From NCBI GenBank assembly GCA_964453435.1, contig CAYVQZ010000001.1, positions 62,001-126,000 on the forward strand: a stretch of 64,000 nt of DNA. The letters are read 5' to 3'. Both the position numbers and the translations under genes were made by a program. Under the pieces are notes generated by a model. It saw only the letters and a program-made list of their open reading frames with translations, ran no database searches and was not told the DNA's origin. How positions within the stretch are numbered: position 1 is the first letter of the stretch; the number at the start of each line of letters is the position of its first letter. The DNA is from CAYVQZ01 sp964453435. Its GTDB lineage: Bacteria > Abyssobacteria > SURF-5. Positions 17,205 to 24,707 of this stretch are shown piece by piece.

Positions 17205-17927
17205 TCAGCGAGACATCGTCAGCAGCCGCACCCCCTCTATTTGTCTGAACGTGGCGCCCTCGCCTATCCGGCGAAGAACGATGCCAGGCTCGGTAACCTT
17301 GATCCCCGACAGCACATCGACACCATAGTCGAAAAGGACCGGCGAAAGGGGTGTCGACGGACCGAGCATTACTACAAAGCTCTTTTGACACAGGCTTATC
17401 AATCGTTCGAATGAATGATTGATGAGGGTCGTCCCCGTCATGCCGACCACGTCGGCCTGCGGTAAAACGCGTTCCGCCTCAGAGTCCGGCAGTTCGTCCT
17501 GGCCCGGTTTCCGTTCCAGAACCCATAAATCCGAGGCGAGTTCGCGGAGTTTTGGGATGAACGGGAAGCTGCCCACAATTGCGATCCGTTTGCCGATGCC
17601 CTTTTTCTGCAACATCTCAAATGCATTCGCCTCGACACATCGGTTTTCATCTATTTCCAGAACCGAATTCAAGGCCGCAACACCGATTGAAGCCTGGGGC
17701 AAGCTATCCGATTGCGCGAACAGAGCGAGTTCCCGAGCGGTCTTTCGTGTCAGGCTCCCCGCTTCCGGCACGGGTTTCCGTCCGTGGTGCGGCCCCGATT
17801 CCCTCAGCGTCGACGCCAACCCGCACCGCCTGCTGACGACCGCCGTCCAGAAGATGCAGGCGCGCACCTCGATGACTGGGCTGTCGGTTTCTATGCTCGT
17901 GAGAATGTCCTCTATGGCCTTCGACAA
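17205..17927 (-). CDS. DUF364-family protein (putative heavy-metal chelation) 1
   Basis: A 240-residue protein with an N-terminal DUF4213-like part (VIEVRACIFWTAVVS) and a Rossmann-like DUF364 domain (IAIVGSFPFIPKLRE; DVVGMTGTTLINHSFE; VVMLGPSTPLSP). The family is often found near Mo/W, nickel or Fe-S genes and is thought to bind metal or a metal chelate; no enzyme activity is established. It is in line with the MIP18-like and MOSC genes. Confidence 0.75.
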   Translation of the reverse strand: MSKAIEDILTSIETDSPVIEVRACIFWTAVVSRRCGLASTLRESGPHHGRKPVPEAGSLTRKTARELALFAQSDSLPQASIGVAALNSVLEIDENRCVEANAFEMLQKKGIGKRIAIVGSFPFIPKLRELASDLWVLERKPGQDELPDSEAERVLPQADVVGMTGTTLINHSFERLISLCQKSFVVMLGPSTPLSPVLFDYGVDVLSGIKVTEPGIVLRRIGEGATFRQIEGVRLLTMSR

Positions 17928-17952
17928 GCCGGACCGGTTTCCTTCCCTTTTC

Positions 17953-18243
17953 CTATTCCTCGGCGAGTATCTCGTTCAATTCGTTTGCTCGAGCAAAATC
18001 CTCGACCCTGATTGCCACCGTGCGCACTCCGGGAACCGATACGACCGCGTTCCGGATATCGACCGCGAGCTTGAAGGCCATAGGACAGAAATAGGAGGTC
18101 GGCCGAAAAATCAGTGAGACCGCTCCCTGCCCGCTGTCCACCTTCATATCGCGAATCAATCCCATTCGGACCACACTCAGTCCGGTTTCCGGGTCGATCA
18201 CTTCGGACAGTTCCTGCTCGATGCGTTCCTTCAAATCCATCAT
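17953..18243 (-). CDS. MIP18/PaaD-like (DUF59) Fe-S assembly protein
   Basis: A 96-residue single-domain protein with the motif VIDPETGLSVVRMGLI and a conserved cysteine in SYFCPMAFKLA, typical of the SufT/MIP18 family that helps insert Fe-S clusters. Its start overlaps the MOSC stop by 4 bp, which indicates translational coupling. Presence here supports a metal-cluster theme for the operon. Confidence 0.85.
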   Translation of the reverse strand: MMDLKERIEQELSEVIDPETGLSVVRMGLIRDMKVDSGQGAVSLIFRPTSYFCPMAFKLAVDIRNAVVSVPGVRTVAIRVEDFARANELNEILAEE

Positions 18244-18665
18244 TCCAACCTTACCGCGTCGCCTGCCTTAATGGCGCCGCTCTCGACGACTTCCGCAAAC
18301 AAGCCGCACCGCGCCACAAGCGGTACGCCTCGAAAAGAATAGTCTCCGTCCTTCCACTCGGGTTTTCCGATTCCGGTGACTTCCAGAAGAGCGCTGCCGA
18401 TACGAAGCCTGGCGCCCACAGCGATCTCGGAAAAGTTCAATCCCTCCGTCATAATATTCTCACAGAAGTTTCCCGGCGCTGCGGTGATGCCTTCCTTGCG
18501 CAACGCGACAACGTCCTCCCATGCCAATATGCTTACTTGTCTGTTACCGGAGCCGGCATGGCAGTCACCCTCGACGCCGTGACCCTTCCTCAGGGTCGCT
18601 CTGTCCACCGGTTGCTTCGGGGCGCCTTTGCAATCGCCAAGAGAGATTGCGTATACTCGACTCAT
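18240..18665 (-). CDS. MOSC-domain protein
   Basis: A 141-residue MOSC domain protein (VYAISLGDCKGAPKQPV; GVEGDCHAGSGNRQVSI; GNFCENIMTEGLNF). MOSC proteins bind molybdenum cofactor or sulfur carriers; the conserved Cys of the family matches GNFCEN. The start was set at the ATG at 18665 because the N-terminal extension in that frame has no family content. About 190 bp separates it from the upstream DUF364 gene. Confidence 0.85.
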   Translation of the reverse strand: MSRVYAISLGDCKGAPKQPVDRATLRKGHGVEGDCHAGSGNRQVSILAWEDVVALRKEGITAAPGNFCENIMTEGLNFSEIAVGARLRIGSALLEVTGIGKPEWKDGDYSFRGVPLVARCGLFAEVVESGAIKAGDAVRLE

Positions 18666-18858
18666 CAGATCGAGATGACCTTCCTGATTCCCGTGAGCTG
18701 CCCTGACTCGTCTTTGAGACGGGGGCCCTATCTGCGGCATGCGGACGCTTTCAATGCCGCAGTATAGGGACACCCCGCAGGAGAAGGCATCCGACCGCGT
18801 CCGACAACCCGAGATGAACGGACACGGCGCCACTCCCCGCCGTTTGCCGCCCCGGCAA

Positions 18859-19599
18859 TCATCTTCCAAACGGGCAAAAGCGTCGCAGCCCGAGAAGCTC
18901 CGCCGCTCCCGCAATAGTTACGCCGTAGAAGATCGTAGCCGCCTTATTGTTCAGAAAATGCTGTATCGTCGCGTTCACGAGGGTCGTTCCCGTCACAAGC
19001 AGAACATCCGCCTCTTGCACAAGTTGCTGCGTCATTTCCGGCCCAAGGACTCTGACGCCCGAAAACAGGTTTCCGATATTGTCGGAATCCATATCGAGCG
19101 CCGTCACTTCAAATTGGCTCGCGAGGCGCTCCAGCATTCTGGGCTGCAGGCCGACGAGCGCGACCCGAGTCCCGCGTTTTTCCTCTGCCAGCGCCCGAAG
19201 GCATTCTTTGCCGCATCGCACGGGTTCGTCGTCCCTGCAATGGACGGTCTTTTGCGCCAAGCCCAGATAACGCATCACCGCGTTCAATGAGGAAACAAAC
19301 ACAGCTCGTCGAAAATTGTTCTCGAGATTCATTTCCAGGAGGTCGGAAATCGTGCCATTCCAATTCCCGTACATATCCGTGAAGGCCTGTCCGCGCGCGC
19401 CCAGGAAGGTAGCCTCCATGAGACTTTCCTTTCCCTTCATGAGCGGGTAGTCGGTGGCCTCGGGGTTCCCAATCGCTTCTCCCGGTTTCAGCGGTCGCGC
19501 GGAGATTGACAGTGGTTTATCCGCAAGATGGTTCTTCCGCGCCATCGATGCGAGGTTTCTTTGCAGGCGTTCAAATATGTTGGGCGTCTCGCGTGTCAT
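18859..19599 (-). CDS. DUF364-family protein (putative heavy-metal chelation) 2
   Basis: A 246-residue paralogue of the DUF364 protein at 17205, sharing RVALVGLQPRMLERL, VLLVTGTTLVNATI and an N-terminal DUF4213-like region with LNAVMRYLG. It differs in having several cysteines (VHCRDDEPVRCGKEC; RRFCPFG). It overlaps the radical SAM gene by 29 bp, so the two are coupled. Two diverged DUF364 copies in one operon suggest a paired or sequential function. Confidence 0.75.
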   Translation of the reverse strand: MTRETPNIFERLQRNLASMARKNHLADKPLSISARPLKPGEAIGNPEATDYPLMKGKESLMEATFLGARGQAFTDMYGNWNGTISDLLEMNLENNFRRAVFVSSLNAVMRYLGLAQKTVHCRDDEPVRCGKECLRALAEEKRGTRVALVGLQPRMLERLASQFEVTALDMDSDNIGNLFSGVRVLGPEMTQQLVQEADVLLVTGTTLVNATIQHFLNNKAATIFYGVTIAGAAELLGLRRFCPFGR

Positions 19600-20524
19600 A
19601 ATAGACCAAACCGTTCTTTTCGGTCGACCGAACCTGGCCCAGCTCCCGCAGTTTCGTCAGGTGCTTCACGACTTCGTTTCGATGCATTCCCAATCCGTTT
19701 GCAAGGTCTTCTATGGTGCAGGGCCTCCGTTTCAGCATTGCCAGCAGCTCCTCTGTTTGCCGTTCTTTCTCGGCGCCGAACGCCAATCTCTCGTACGGAA
19801 CTATCACCTCGGCTCCTTCTCCGAATATCTGCCGGATATGCTCCATCTCATCCTCGGAGACCCTGACCGCGAATGCTTCCGCCGCGGGCCTGACCACGGT
19901 GTTCAGTTGAATCAGGTGCGGCTGAATGGCGTCGACATATCGCTTTATTTTCAACGCATCCGCCGTGGTCGAATTGAAACCCTGCAGAAAGAAGACTTCC
20001 AGCCAGATGGTTCCGCGATAGATATGCGCGAACTTGACCAGGCCCTCCATCATCTGCTCGAATTTCACGCAGGGGTGAGGCCGATTGACGTGCTTGAACG
20101 TTTCTGAGTCTCCGGCGTCGAGCGACGGAACAACAAGGTTCGCCCCCATGAGCGCCTTTTGAACTTCGGGGTCCCATAAGAGCGAGCCATTGGTCAGCAC
20201 GGCCACCGGTATGTTTGTCCGCGTTCTTATCGACTCGATCAACATTCCTATTTTATTGTTCAATGTCGGCTCTCCGGAGCCGGATAACGTTATGTAATCG
20301 GGTGCGGACTCGTCCTCATCGAGGCGCATCCACAATTCGTCCAAAACGTCTTTAACGGGAACATAATCGGCCTTCTGAACAGTCAGATTGGTGGTGCGGC
20401 CGAGTTGACAGTAAATACAATCGTACGTGCACGTTTTGAAGGGAACGATGTCGACACCGAGAGACCGCCCCAGCCGCCTCGAGGGCACGGGGCCGAATAT
20501 GTATGTTCGGTTTTCTTGTCGCAT
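19571..20524 (-). CDS. Radical SAM protein with C-terminal winged helix
   Basis: A 317-residue protein with the radical SAM cysteines in CTYDCIYCQ, the GGE-like SGSGEPTLN, and a typical opening FGPVPSRRLGRSLGVDIVP (COG0731-type). Residues 245-317 form a helix-turn-helix region (PCTIEDLANGLGMHRNEVV). The ATG at 20524 was chosen because homologous sequence begins there. The substrate is unknown; neighbours suggest cofactor or metal-cluster assembly. Confidence 0.85.
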   Translation of the reverse strand: MRQENRTYIFGPVPSRRLGRSLGVDIVPFKTCTYDCIYCQLGRTTNLTVQKADYVPVKDVLDELWMRLDEDESAPDYITLSGSGEPTLNNKIGMLIESIRTRTNIPVAVLTNGSLLWDPEVQKALMGANLVVPSLDAGDSETFKHVNRPHPCVKFEQMMEGLVKFAHIYRGTIWLEVFFLQGFNSTTADALKIKRYVDAIQPHLIQLNTVVRPAAEAFAVRVSEDEMEHIRQIFGEGAEVIVPYERLAFGAEKERQTEELLAMLKRRPCTIEDLANGLGMHRNEVVKHLTKLRELGQVRSTEKNGLVYYDTRDAQHI

Positions 20525-20540
20525 CACCCCTAGTATACTC

Positions 20541-20879
20541 TCAGTGGTCGCAGATGTTCTCCCCCGTTTCAAGGGAATCGTTCAGATACGCCCTGGCGAT
20601 TGTTTCCGGGTCGTCGGAGGCCGCGCCGATAACCACCTTGATGCCTCTTTCGGCGAAAAGCCCCTGGGCTCTTCCTCCCATTCCACCCGCGATAATGACC
20701 GTGGCGCCCTTCTCGTGAAGCCAGCGGGGCAACAGGCCGGGCTGGTGGTCGGGCGCGGCCAGCATCTGCATGCCCTCGATCTCCCCGGTGTTTGGATTCG
20801 CGTCGATTAACGCGAATTGTTCGCAGTGCCCGAAATGTAGGCACAATTTCCCCTGTGCAACCGGAATAGCTATTTTCAT
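20541..20879 (-). CDS. NifX/orange-protein-like cofactor-binding protein (copy 3)
   Basis: A 112-residue single-domain protein of the dinitrogenase Fe-Mo cofactor family (MKIAIPVAQGKLCLHFGHC; VIIAGGMGGRAQGLF). The LHFGHC motif supplies His and Cys near the N-terminus. It overlaps the Mrp gene by 4 bp, as nifX-like and mrp genes often do, and matches the pairing of the orange protein with Mrp in Desulfovibrio. Confidence 0.88.
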   Translation of the reverse strand: MKIAIPVAQGKLCLHFGHCEQFALIDANPNTGEIEGMQMLAAPDHQPGLLPRWLHEKGATVIIAGGMGGRAQGLFAERGIKVVIGAASDDPETIARAYLNDSLETGENICDH

Positions 20880-21808
20880 CCTTTTCCCTCCCTTTTTTCA
20901 CTCATTGAAAACGCAGCGGCTGCGCTGTCCGTCTCCAGCTTGAGTATTGGTTCGATGACCCTGGAAAACGCCTTTGCGGTGGCGGTTTCCGAATATTTCT
21001 GACAATACGGCGTGCCATCGTCACTTGCCGTGACGACGTCGGGGTCGACAGGAATTTCGCCCAGGAACGGGACCCCCATCTCTTGCGCCATCTTCTTTCC
21101 GCCTCCCGACTTGAAGATGTCAGAATGAGCGCCGCAGTGGCTGCAAACAAACCCGCTCATGTTTTCGACCACACCCAAAACCCGCAGCCCTACCTGCCGG
21201 CAGAACGTGATCGACCTTCTCACATCCGATAATGCAATCTCCTGCGGCGTTGTCACAACCACGGCGCCCGCGGCGTCTTCAATCAGTTGAGCGACGGAAA
21301 GCGGCTCGTCTCCCGTGCCCGGTGGCGAGTCAATTATCAGGTAATCGAGCTTTCCCCACTCGACGTCTCGCAGGAACTGTTTGATCAGACTCATCTTCAG
21401 CGGCCCGCGCCAGATGACCGCATCGGACGCGCTCGACAGGAAAAACGCGAGCGACATGACCTTCAACTTATTCTCAAATATCGTTGGGAATATTGATTGG
21501 TCGACCACGGTCGGCCTGGTTCCCTCGAGTCCCAGCAGCTTCGGGACACTCGGCCCGTGAACATCGACGTCAAGGAGCCCGACCTTCTTTCCGGCCATTG
21601 CCAGAGAAATCGCAAGATTCACGGCCACCGTGCTCTTGCCGACGCCGCCCTTCCCTGATAGCACGAGAACCTTATGCTTCACCGCGCACATTCTCTTGCG
21701 AAGCGCCTGCCGTTCCAGGAACTGTTCTTCGCTCTCCTCGGGTTTCTTATGTTGTGCAGAGCAATCAGTCTGATTGCATATGTCGCACGATTTGTCATCC
21801 TGTTTCAT
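20876..21808 (-). CDS. mrp: Mrp/NBP35-family Fe-S carrier ATPase
   Basis: A 310-residue P-loop ATPase with a deviant Walker A KGGVGKST near residue 55, DSPPGTGDE, and the C-terminal CSHCG (CxxC) that bridges a [4Fe-4S] cluster between two subunits. An extra N-terminal cysteine set (CDICNQTDC) resembles the Nbp35 N-terminal site. It follows the second MinD-ferredoxin gene by 29 bp. Expected to bind and hand over Fe-S clusters. Confidence 0.92.
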   Translation of the reverse strand: MKQDDKSCDICNQTDCSAQHKKPEESEEQFLERQALRKRMCAVKHKVLVLSGKGGVGKSTVAVNLAISLAMAGKKVGLLDVDVHGPSVPKLLGLEGTRPTVVDQSIFPTIFENKLKVMSLAFFLSSASDAVIWRGPLKMSLIKQFLRDVEWGKLDYLIIDSPPGTGDEPLSVAQLIEDAAGAVVVTTPQEIALSDVRRSITFCRQVGLRVLGVVENMSGFVCSHCGAHSDIFKSGGGKKMAQEMGVPFLGEIPVDPDVVTASDDGTPYCQKYSETATAKAFSRVIEPILKLETDSAAAAFSMSEKREGKG

Positions 21809-21837
21809 CTGACGTCCTTTCTGAAGTCCGAGTTTTG

Positions 21838-22788
21838 TTATCGGTCTTTCTCCAAGCTTCGAGCCTCTGCCTTCGAAGCCGATTTCTCTTCTTCGGCATC
21901 GAGGCCAAGGATTTCAGAGACTCTTGCCCACATCCTTCGTATTTCCACGGACACGGGGCCGTCGGAAAACTCGACGATGCTTTGTTGCCGTATCTGCGCC
22001 CGTGTCACTTCATTATCATAGGGAATCCGACCCACCACCTCGACGCCGCACTCGCTGCAACGCCTCTCTATCTCGCTCGACATTTCCGGATTCAGGTCGT
22101 ATTTGTTCACGCAAGCGACCGTTTTGATTTTAAAATGCCGGGTAAGCTCTCGCACTCTCTCGAGATCGTGCAGGCCGGAGAGCGTTGGCTCGGTGACCAC
22201 AAGAACGAGGTTTGTCCCCGTAATCGAGGCGATCACGGGACATCCGATTCCCGGCGGCCCGTCAATCAGAACCAACTCCAGACCCCGTTTAACTGCCAGG
22301 CCTCTGGCCTGACTCCTGACCAGAGAGACCAGCTTTCCCGAATTCCCTTCTGCGATGCCAAGCCTTGCGTGAACCATCGGACCGACGCGCGTATCCGAAA
22401 TGAACCATTCCCCGTTAATCGCTTCCTCGAACAGGACCGCGTCCGCGGGACATACTGCGACGCACACGCCGCAACCCTCGCAGGAAATTCTGTCGACCTG
22501 AAATGCACCCTCAGTATCGGCCGATTCGCCGTTGGCGGTGATCGCCTCAAATCTGCAAAACCGTTGACATTCCCCGCACTGCGTGCAGCGGTCGGGCAGA
22601 ATCCTGGCTTTCTTGCCTCCGCCGAACTGTTCCCGATGGCGGGTCACCGTGTTTACAACGAGGTGAAGATTGGCGGCATCCACGTCACAATCGACCAGCA
22701 CTTTCTTCTCGAAGAGGGCCGCGAAAGAGGCCACGATACTCGTCTTTCCCGTTCCTCCCTTTCCACTGATAACAACGAATTCCTTCAT
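21838..22788 (-). CDS. MinD-family ATPase with inserted two-[4Fe-4S] ferredoxin domain (2)
   Basis: A 316-residue protein: Walker A KGGTGKTS at residue 10, then an inserted ferredoxin domain (CTQCGECQRFC and CEGCGVCVAVCP), then the rest of the ATPase fold with DGPPGIGCPV. This is the DVU2103/DVU2104 type encoded with the orange protein of Desulfovibrio. It overlaps the SPFH gene upstream by 4 bp. It probably couples ATP hydrolysis to cluster or cofactor handling, but the mechanism is unknown. Confidence 0.9.
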   Translation of the reverse strand: MKEFVVISGKGGTGKTSIVASFAALFEKKVLVDCDVDAANLHLVVNTVTRHREQFGGGKKARILPDRCTQCGECQRFCRFEAITANGESADTEGAFQVDRISCEGCGVCVAVCPADAVLFEEAINGEWFISDTRVGPMVHARLGIAEGNSGKLVSLVRSQARGLAVKRGLELVLIDGPPGIGCPVIASITGTNLVLVVTEPTLSGLHDLERVRELTRHFKIKTVACVNKYDLNPEMSSEIERRCSECGVEVVGRIPYDNEVTRAQIRQQSIVEFSDGPVSVEIRRMWARVSEILGLDAEEEKSASKAEARSLEKDR

Positions 22789-23807
22789 TGGCTCGTTCCG
22801 TTTCTTCCCGGTGCGAAGAATTTCAAAACCGCAACGTCTTGTCCCTCCTCACACCCGACAATCACCTTTTGGACCGAGGGAAGCACTTCACACATTGCAT
22901 CGAGATACAGGCGCTGTGCGGTTGTTTTTCGGTCTTTCAGATACTCTTCGGCAAGCATGACGAACCGTCGCGAATCGCCCTCGGCCTGCGCCTTCTTCCT
23001 GGTCCGATACGCTTTTGCTTCTTCTACTATTCGCGACGCCTCGGCATTACCCTCCGGAATCGCCTCGTTCCGATACGCATGGGCGGTGTGAACCATTGCC
23101 CGGCGTTCCTCTCGGGCATTGATTACATCCTTGAATGATTGGGCCACGCTCGACGGCGGCCGCGTTTTCTTGATTTCCGTCGAAAACACGGTGATCCCGG
23201 TCCTTAATGGCTCCAGTTGCTCCCGGACATCGGCCAGAATTTGCTGTTGGAGCTCGATCCTGCCGGTCATAAGGGCCGAATCCACATCTGTCCGGCTGAG
23301 CGCGCGCACGATACCAGACTGGATACACCGAATCGTCACCGCTTCTGCATCTTTGCATCCGAACAGGTATGCGTTCGGGTCGCTGATTCGGTACTGAGCG
23401 ATCACTTTGGTGTGGATGATGTTCTTATCGCCCGTGATGCAGTACGGCACAATGAACGAGCCATATTGTATTTCCGTCACACGCCCGAACGTTTGCTCAT
23501 ACTGTGCCACATCGTCTAAATCAGCCCCAAAGCCTGCCTGCAACCGGTGAATCTCCCCCGTGGAAACCCGGGTCACATCGTCGATGGGCCATGGCAGTTT
23601 GTAGTGGAGTCCCGGCATGACACTGCCGTCAATCACTTTCCCAAACCTTTTGAGAACGCCTGTCTCGTTCACGCCCACAACATATATTCCGCTCAACGGA
23701 TAGGCGAGCGCCGCGAGCGCAACCAGGCCCCACGCCAGCCGGTGTCCGGCCGCTTTCAAAGCAGTGAATTCCGATGAGAACTCGGATATCCATTCCGGCA
23801 ATTTCAT
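22785..23807 (-). CDS. SPFH/HflK-like membrane protein
   Basis: A 340-residue protein with one N-terminal transmembrane helix (residues 24-46, WGLVALAALAYPLSGIYVVGV) and an SPFH domain (GVLKRFGKVIDGSVMPGLHYKLPWPID) followed by a long helical region with EGNAEASRIVEEAKAYR. It belongs to the HflK side of the HflKC/stomatin family. Third of three consecutive SPFH genes; coupled by 4-bp overlap to the MinD-type ATPase gene that follows. Confidence 0.88.
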   Translation of the reverse strand: MKLPEWISEFSSEFTALKAAGHRLAWGLVALAALAYPLSGIYVVGVNETGVLKRFGKVIDGSVMPGLHYKLPWPIDDVTRVSTGEIHRLQAGFGADLDDVAQYEQTFGRVTEIQYGSFIVPYCITGDKNIIHTKVIAQYRISDPNAYLFGCKDAEAVTIRCIQSGIVRALSRTDVDSALMTGRIELQQQILADVREQLEPLRTGITVFSTEIKKTRPPSSVAQSFKDVINAREERRAMVHTAHAYRNEAIPEGNAEASRIVEEAKAYRTRKKAQAEGDSRRFVMLAEEYLKDRKTTAQRLYLDAMCEVLPSVQKVIVGCEEGQDVAVLKFFAPGRNGTSQ

Positions 23808-23822
23808 CTTTTTCTCACCGTG

Positions 23823-24707
23823 TCAATCGCCTTCCTTCAGGGGCGGCCCGTCCAAGTATTTGAGCAGTTCGGAATCGGCGGACATCACCACAACCGACTG
23901 TTGCTTCAGCATTTTCTTGTATGCCTCCAGTGTCCGAAGGAGCTTGAAGAATTCCGGCGCTGTCGAATAGGCCTCGGCGTATATGCGTGCGGCTTCGGCG
24001 TCGCCCTCGCCTTTTATGATCTGCGCCTCTTTATAGGCAGCGGCGATGATGTCGCTTTTTTCCCGGTCCGCTTGAGATTTGATCTTCTCGGCCTCTTCTT
24101 TGCCAAGGGCGCGATACTCCTTGGCGATGGCGGAGCGCTCGGCTTCCATTCTTCGGTATACGCTTCGGGCGTTGTCCTCGGGCAGGGCGAGCCTTGATAT
24201 GCCGACCCTGGTTATGTTCATTCCGTAGCCGTCCCGCATTTTCGTGTTCACCTCGGAGGTGATCATTTGCTCCATCTGCGGAATTCTGATCTCCTCTTTG
24301 TCGACCGAGATAAGGTTGGACATCGCGTAATCGCCAAGATTGGCGCCAATCGAGGAACAGATAATATCATCAAGCTTTTGCACAGCGCTGTCAAATGTTC
24401 TGATCGCGCGGAAAAACTCCAAAGGGTCTTCGATGCGCCAGCATACGAACGCCTGCATAACCACGTTTTTTTTGTCCCCTGTGAGAAACTCGATCATGGC
24501 GGTTTCATACAGTTGCAGCCGTTTGTCAAAACGGTTTACCGTTTGCCACGGAAGTTTTCTGTGCAGCCCGGGCTGCTCGAGCGTCCGTATCGGGTTCCCG
24601 AATTGCGTAATTACCGCGTATTCGGACTCATCAACCGCGAAAAAAAACGACACGGCGAAAAAGAGCCCCAGAACGACCAGCGCGATGAGAATTCCCGCTC
24701 GCTTCAT
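23823..24707 (-). CDS. hflC: HflC-like SPFH membrane protein
   Basis: A 294-residue protein closest in layout to HflC: N-terminal helix (ILIALVVLGLFFAVSFFFAV), then DESEYAVITQFGNPIRTLEQPGL and KLPWQTVNRFDKRLQLYE, and a coiled region with GEGDAEAARIYAEAY. In well-known bacteria HflC pairs with HflK in a large cage around the FtsH protease. No ftsH is present here; the flanking CDF-HflK fusion and HflK-like protein are the likely partners. Confidence 0.88.
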   Translation of the reverse strand: MKRAGILIALVVLGLFFAVSFFFAVDESEYAVITQFGNPIRTLEQPGLHRKLPWQTVNRFDKRLQLYETAMIEFLTGDKKNVVMQAFVCWRIEDPLEFFRAIRTFDSAVQKLDDIICSSIGANLGDYAMSNLISVDKEEIRIPQMEQMITSEVNTKMRDGYGMNITRVGISRLALPEDNARSVYRRMEAERSAIAKEYRALGKEEAEKIKSQADREKSDIIAAAYKEAQIIKGEGDAEAARIYAEAYSTAPEFFKLLRTLEAYKKMLKQQSVVVMSADSELLKYLDGPPLKEGD

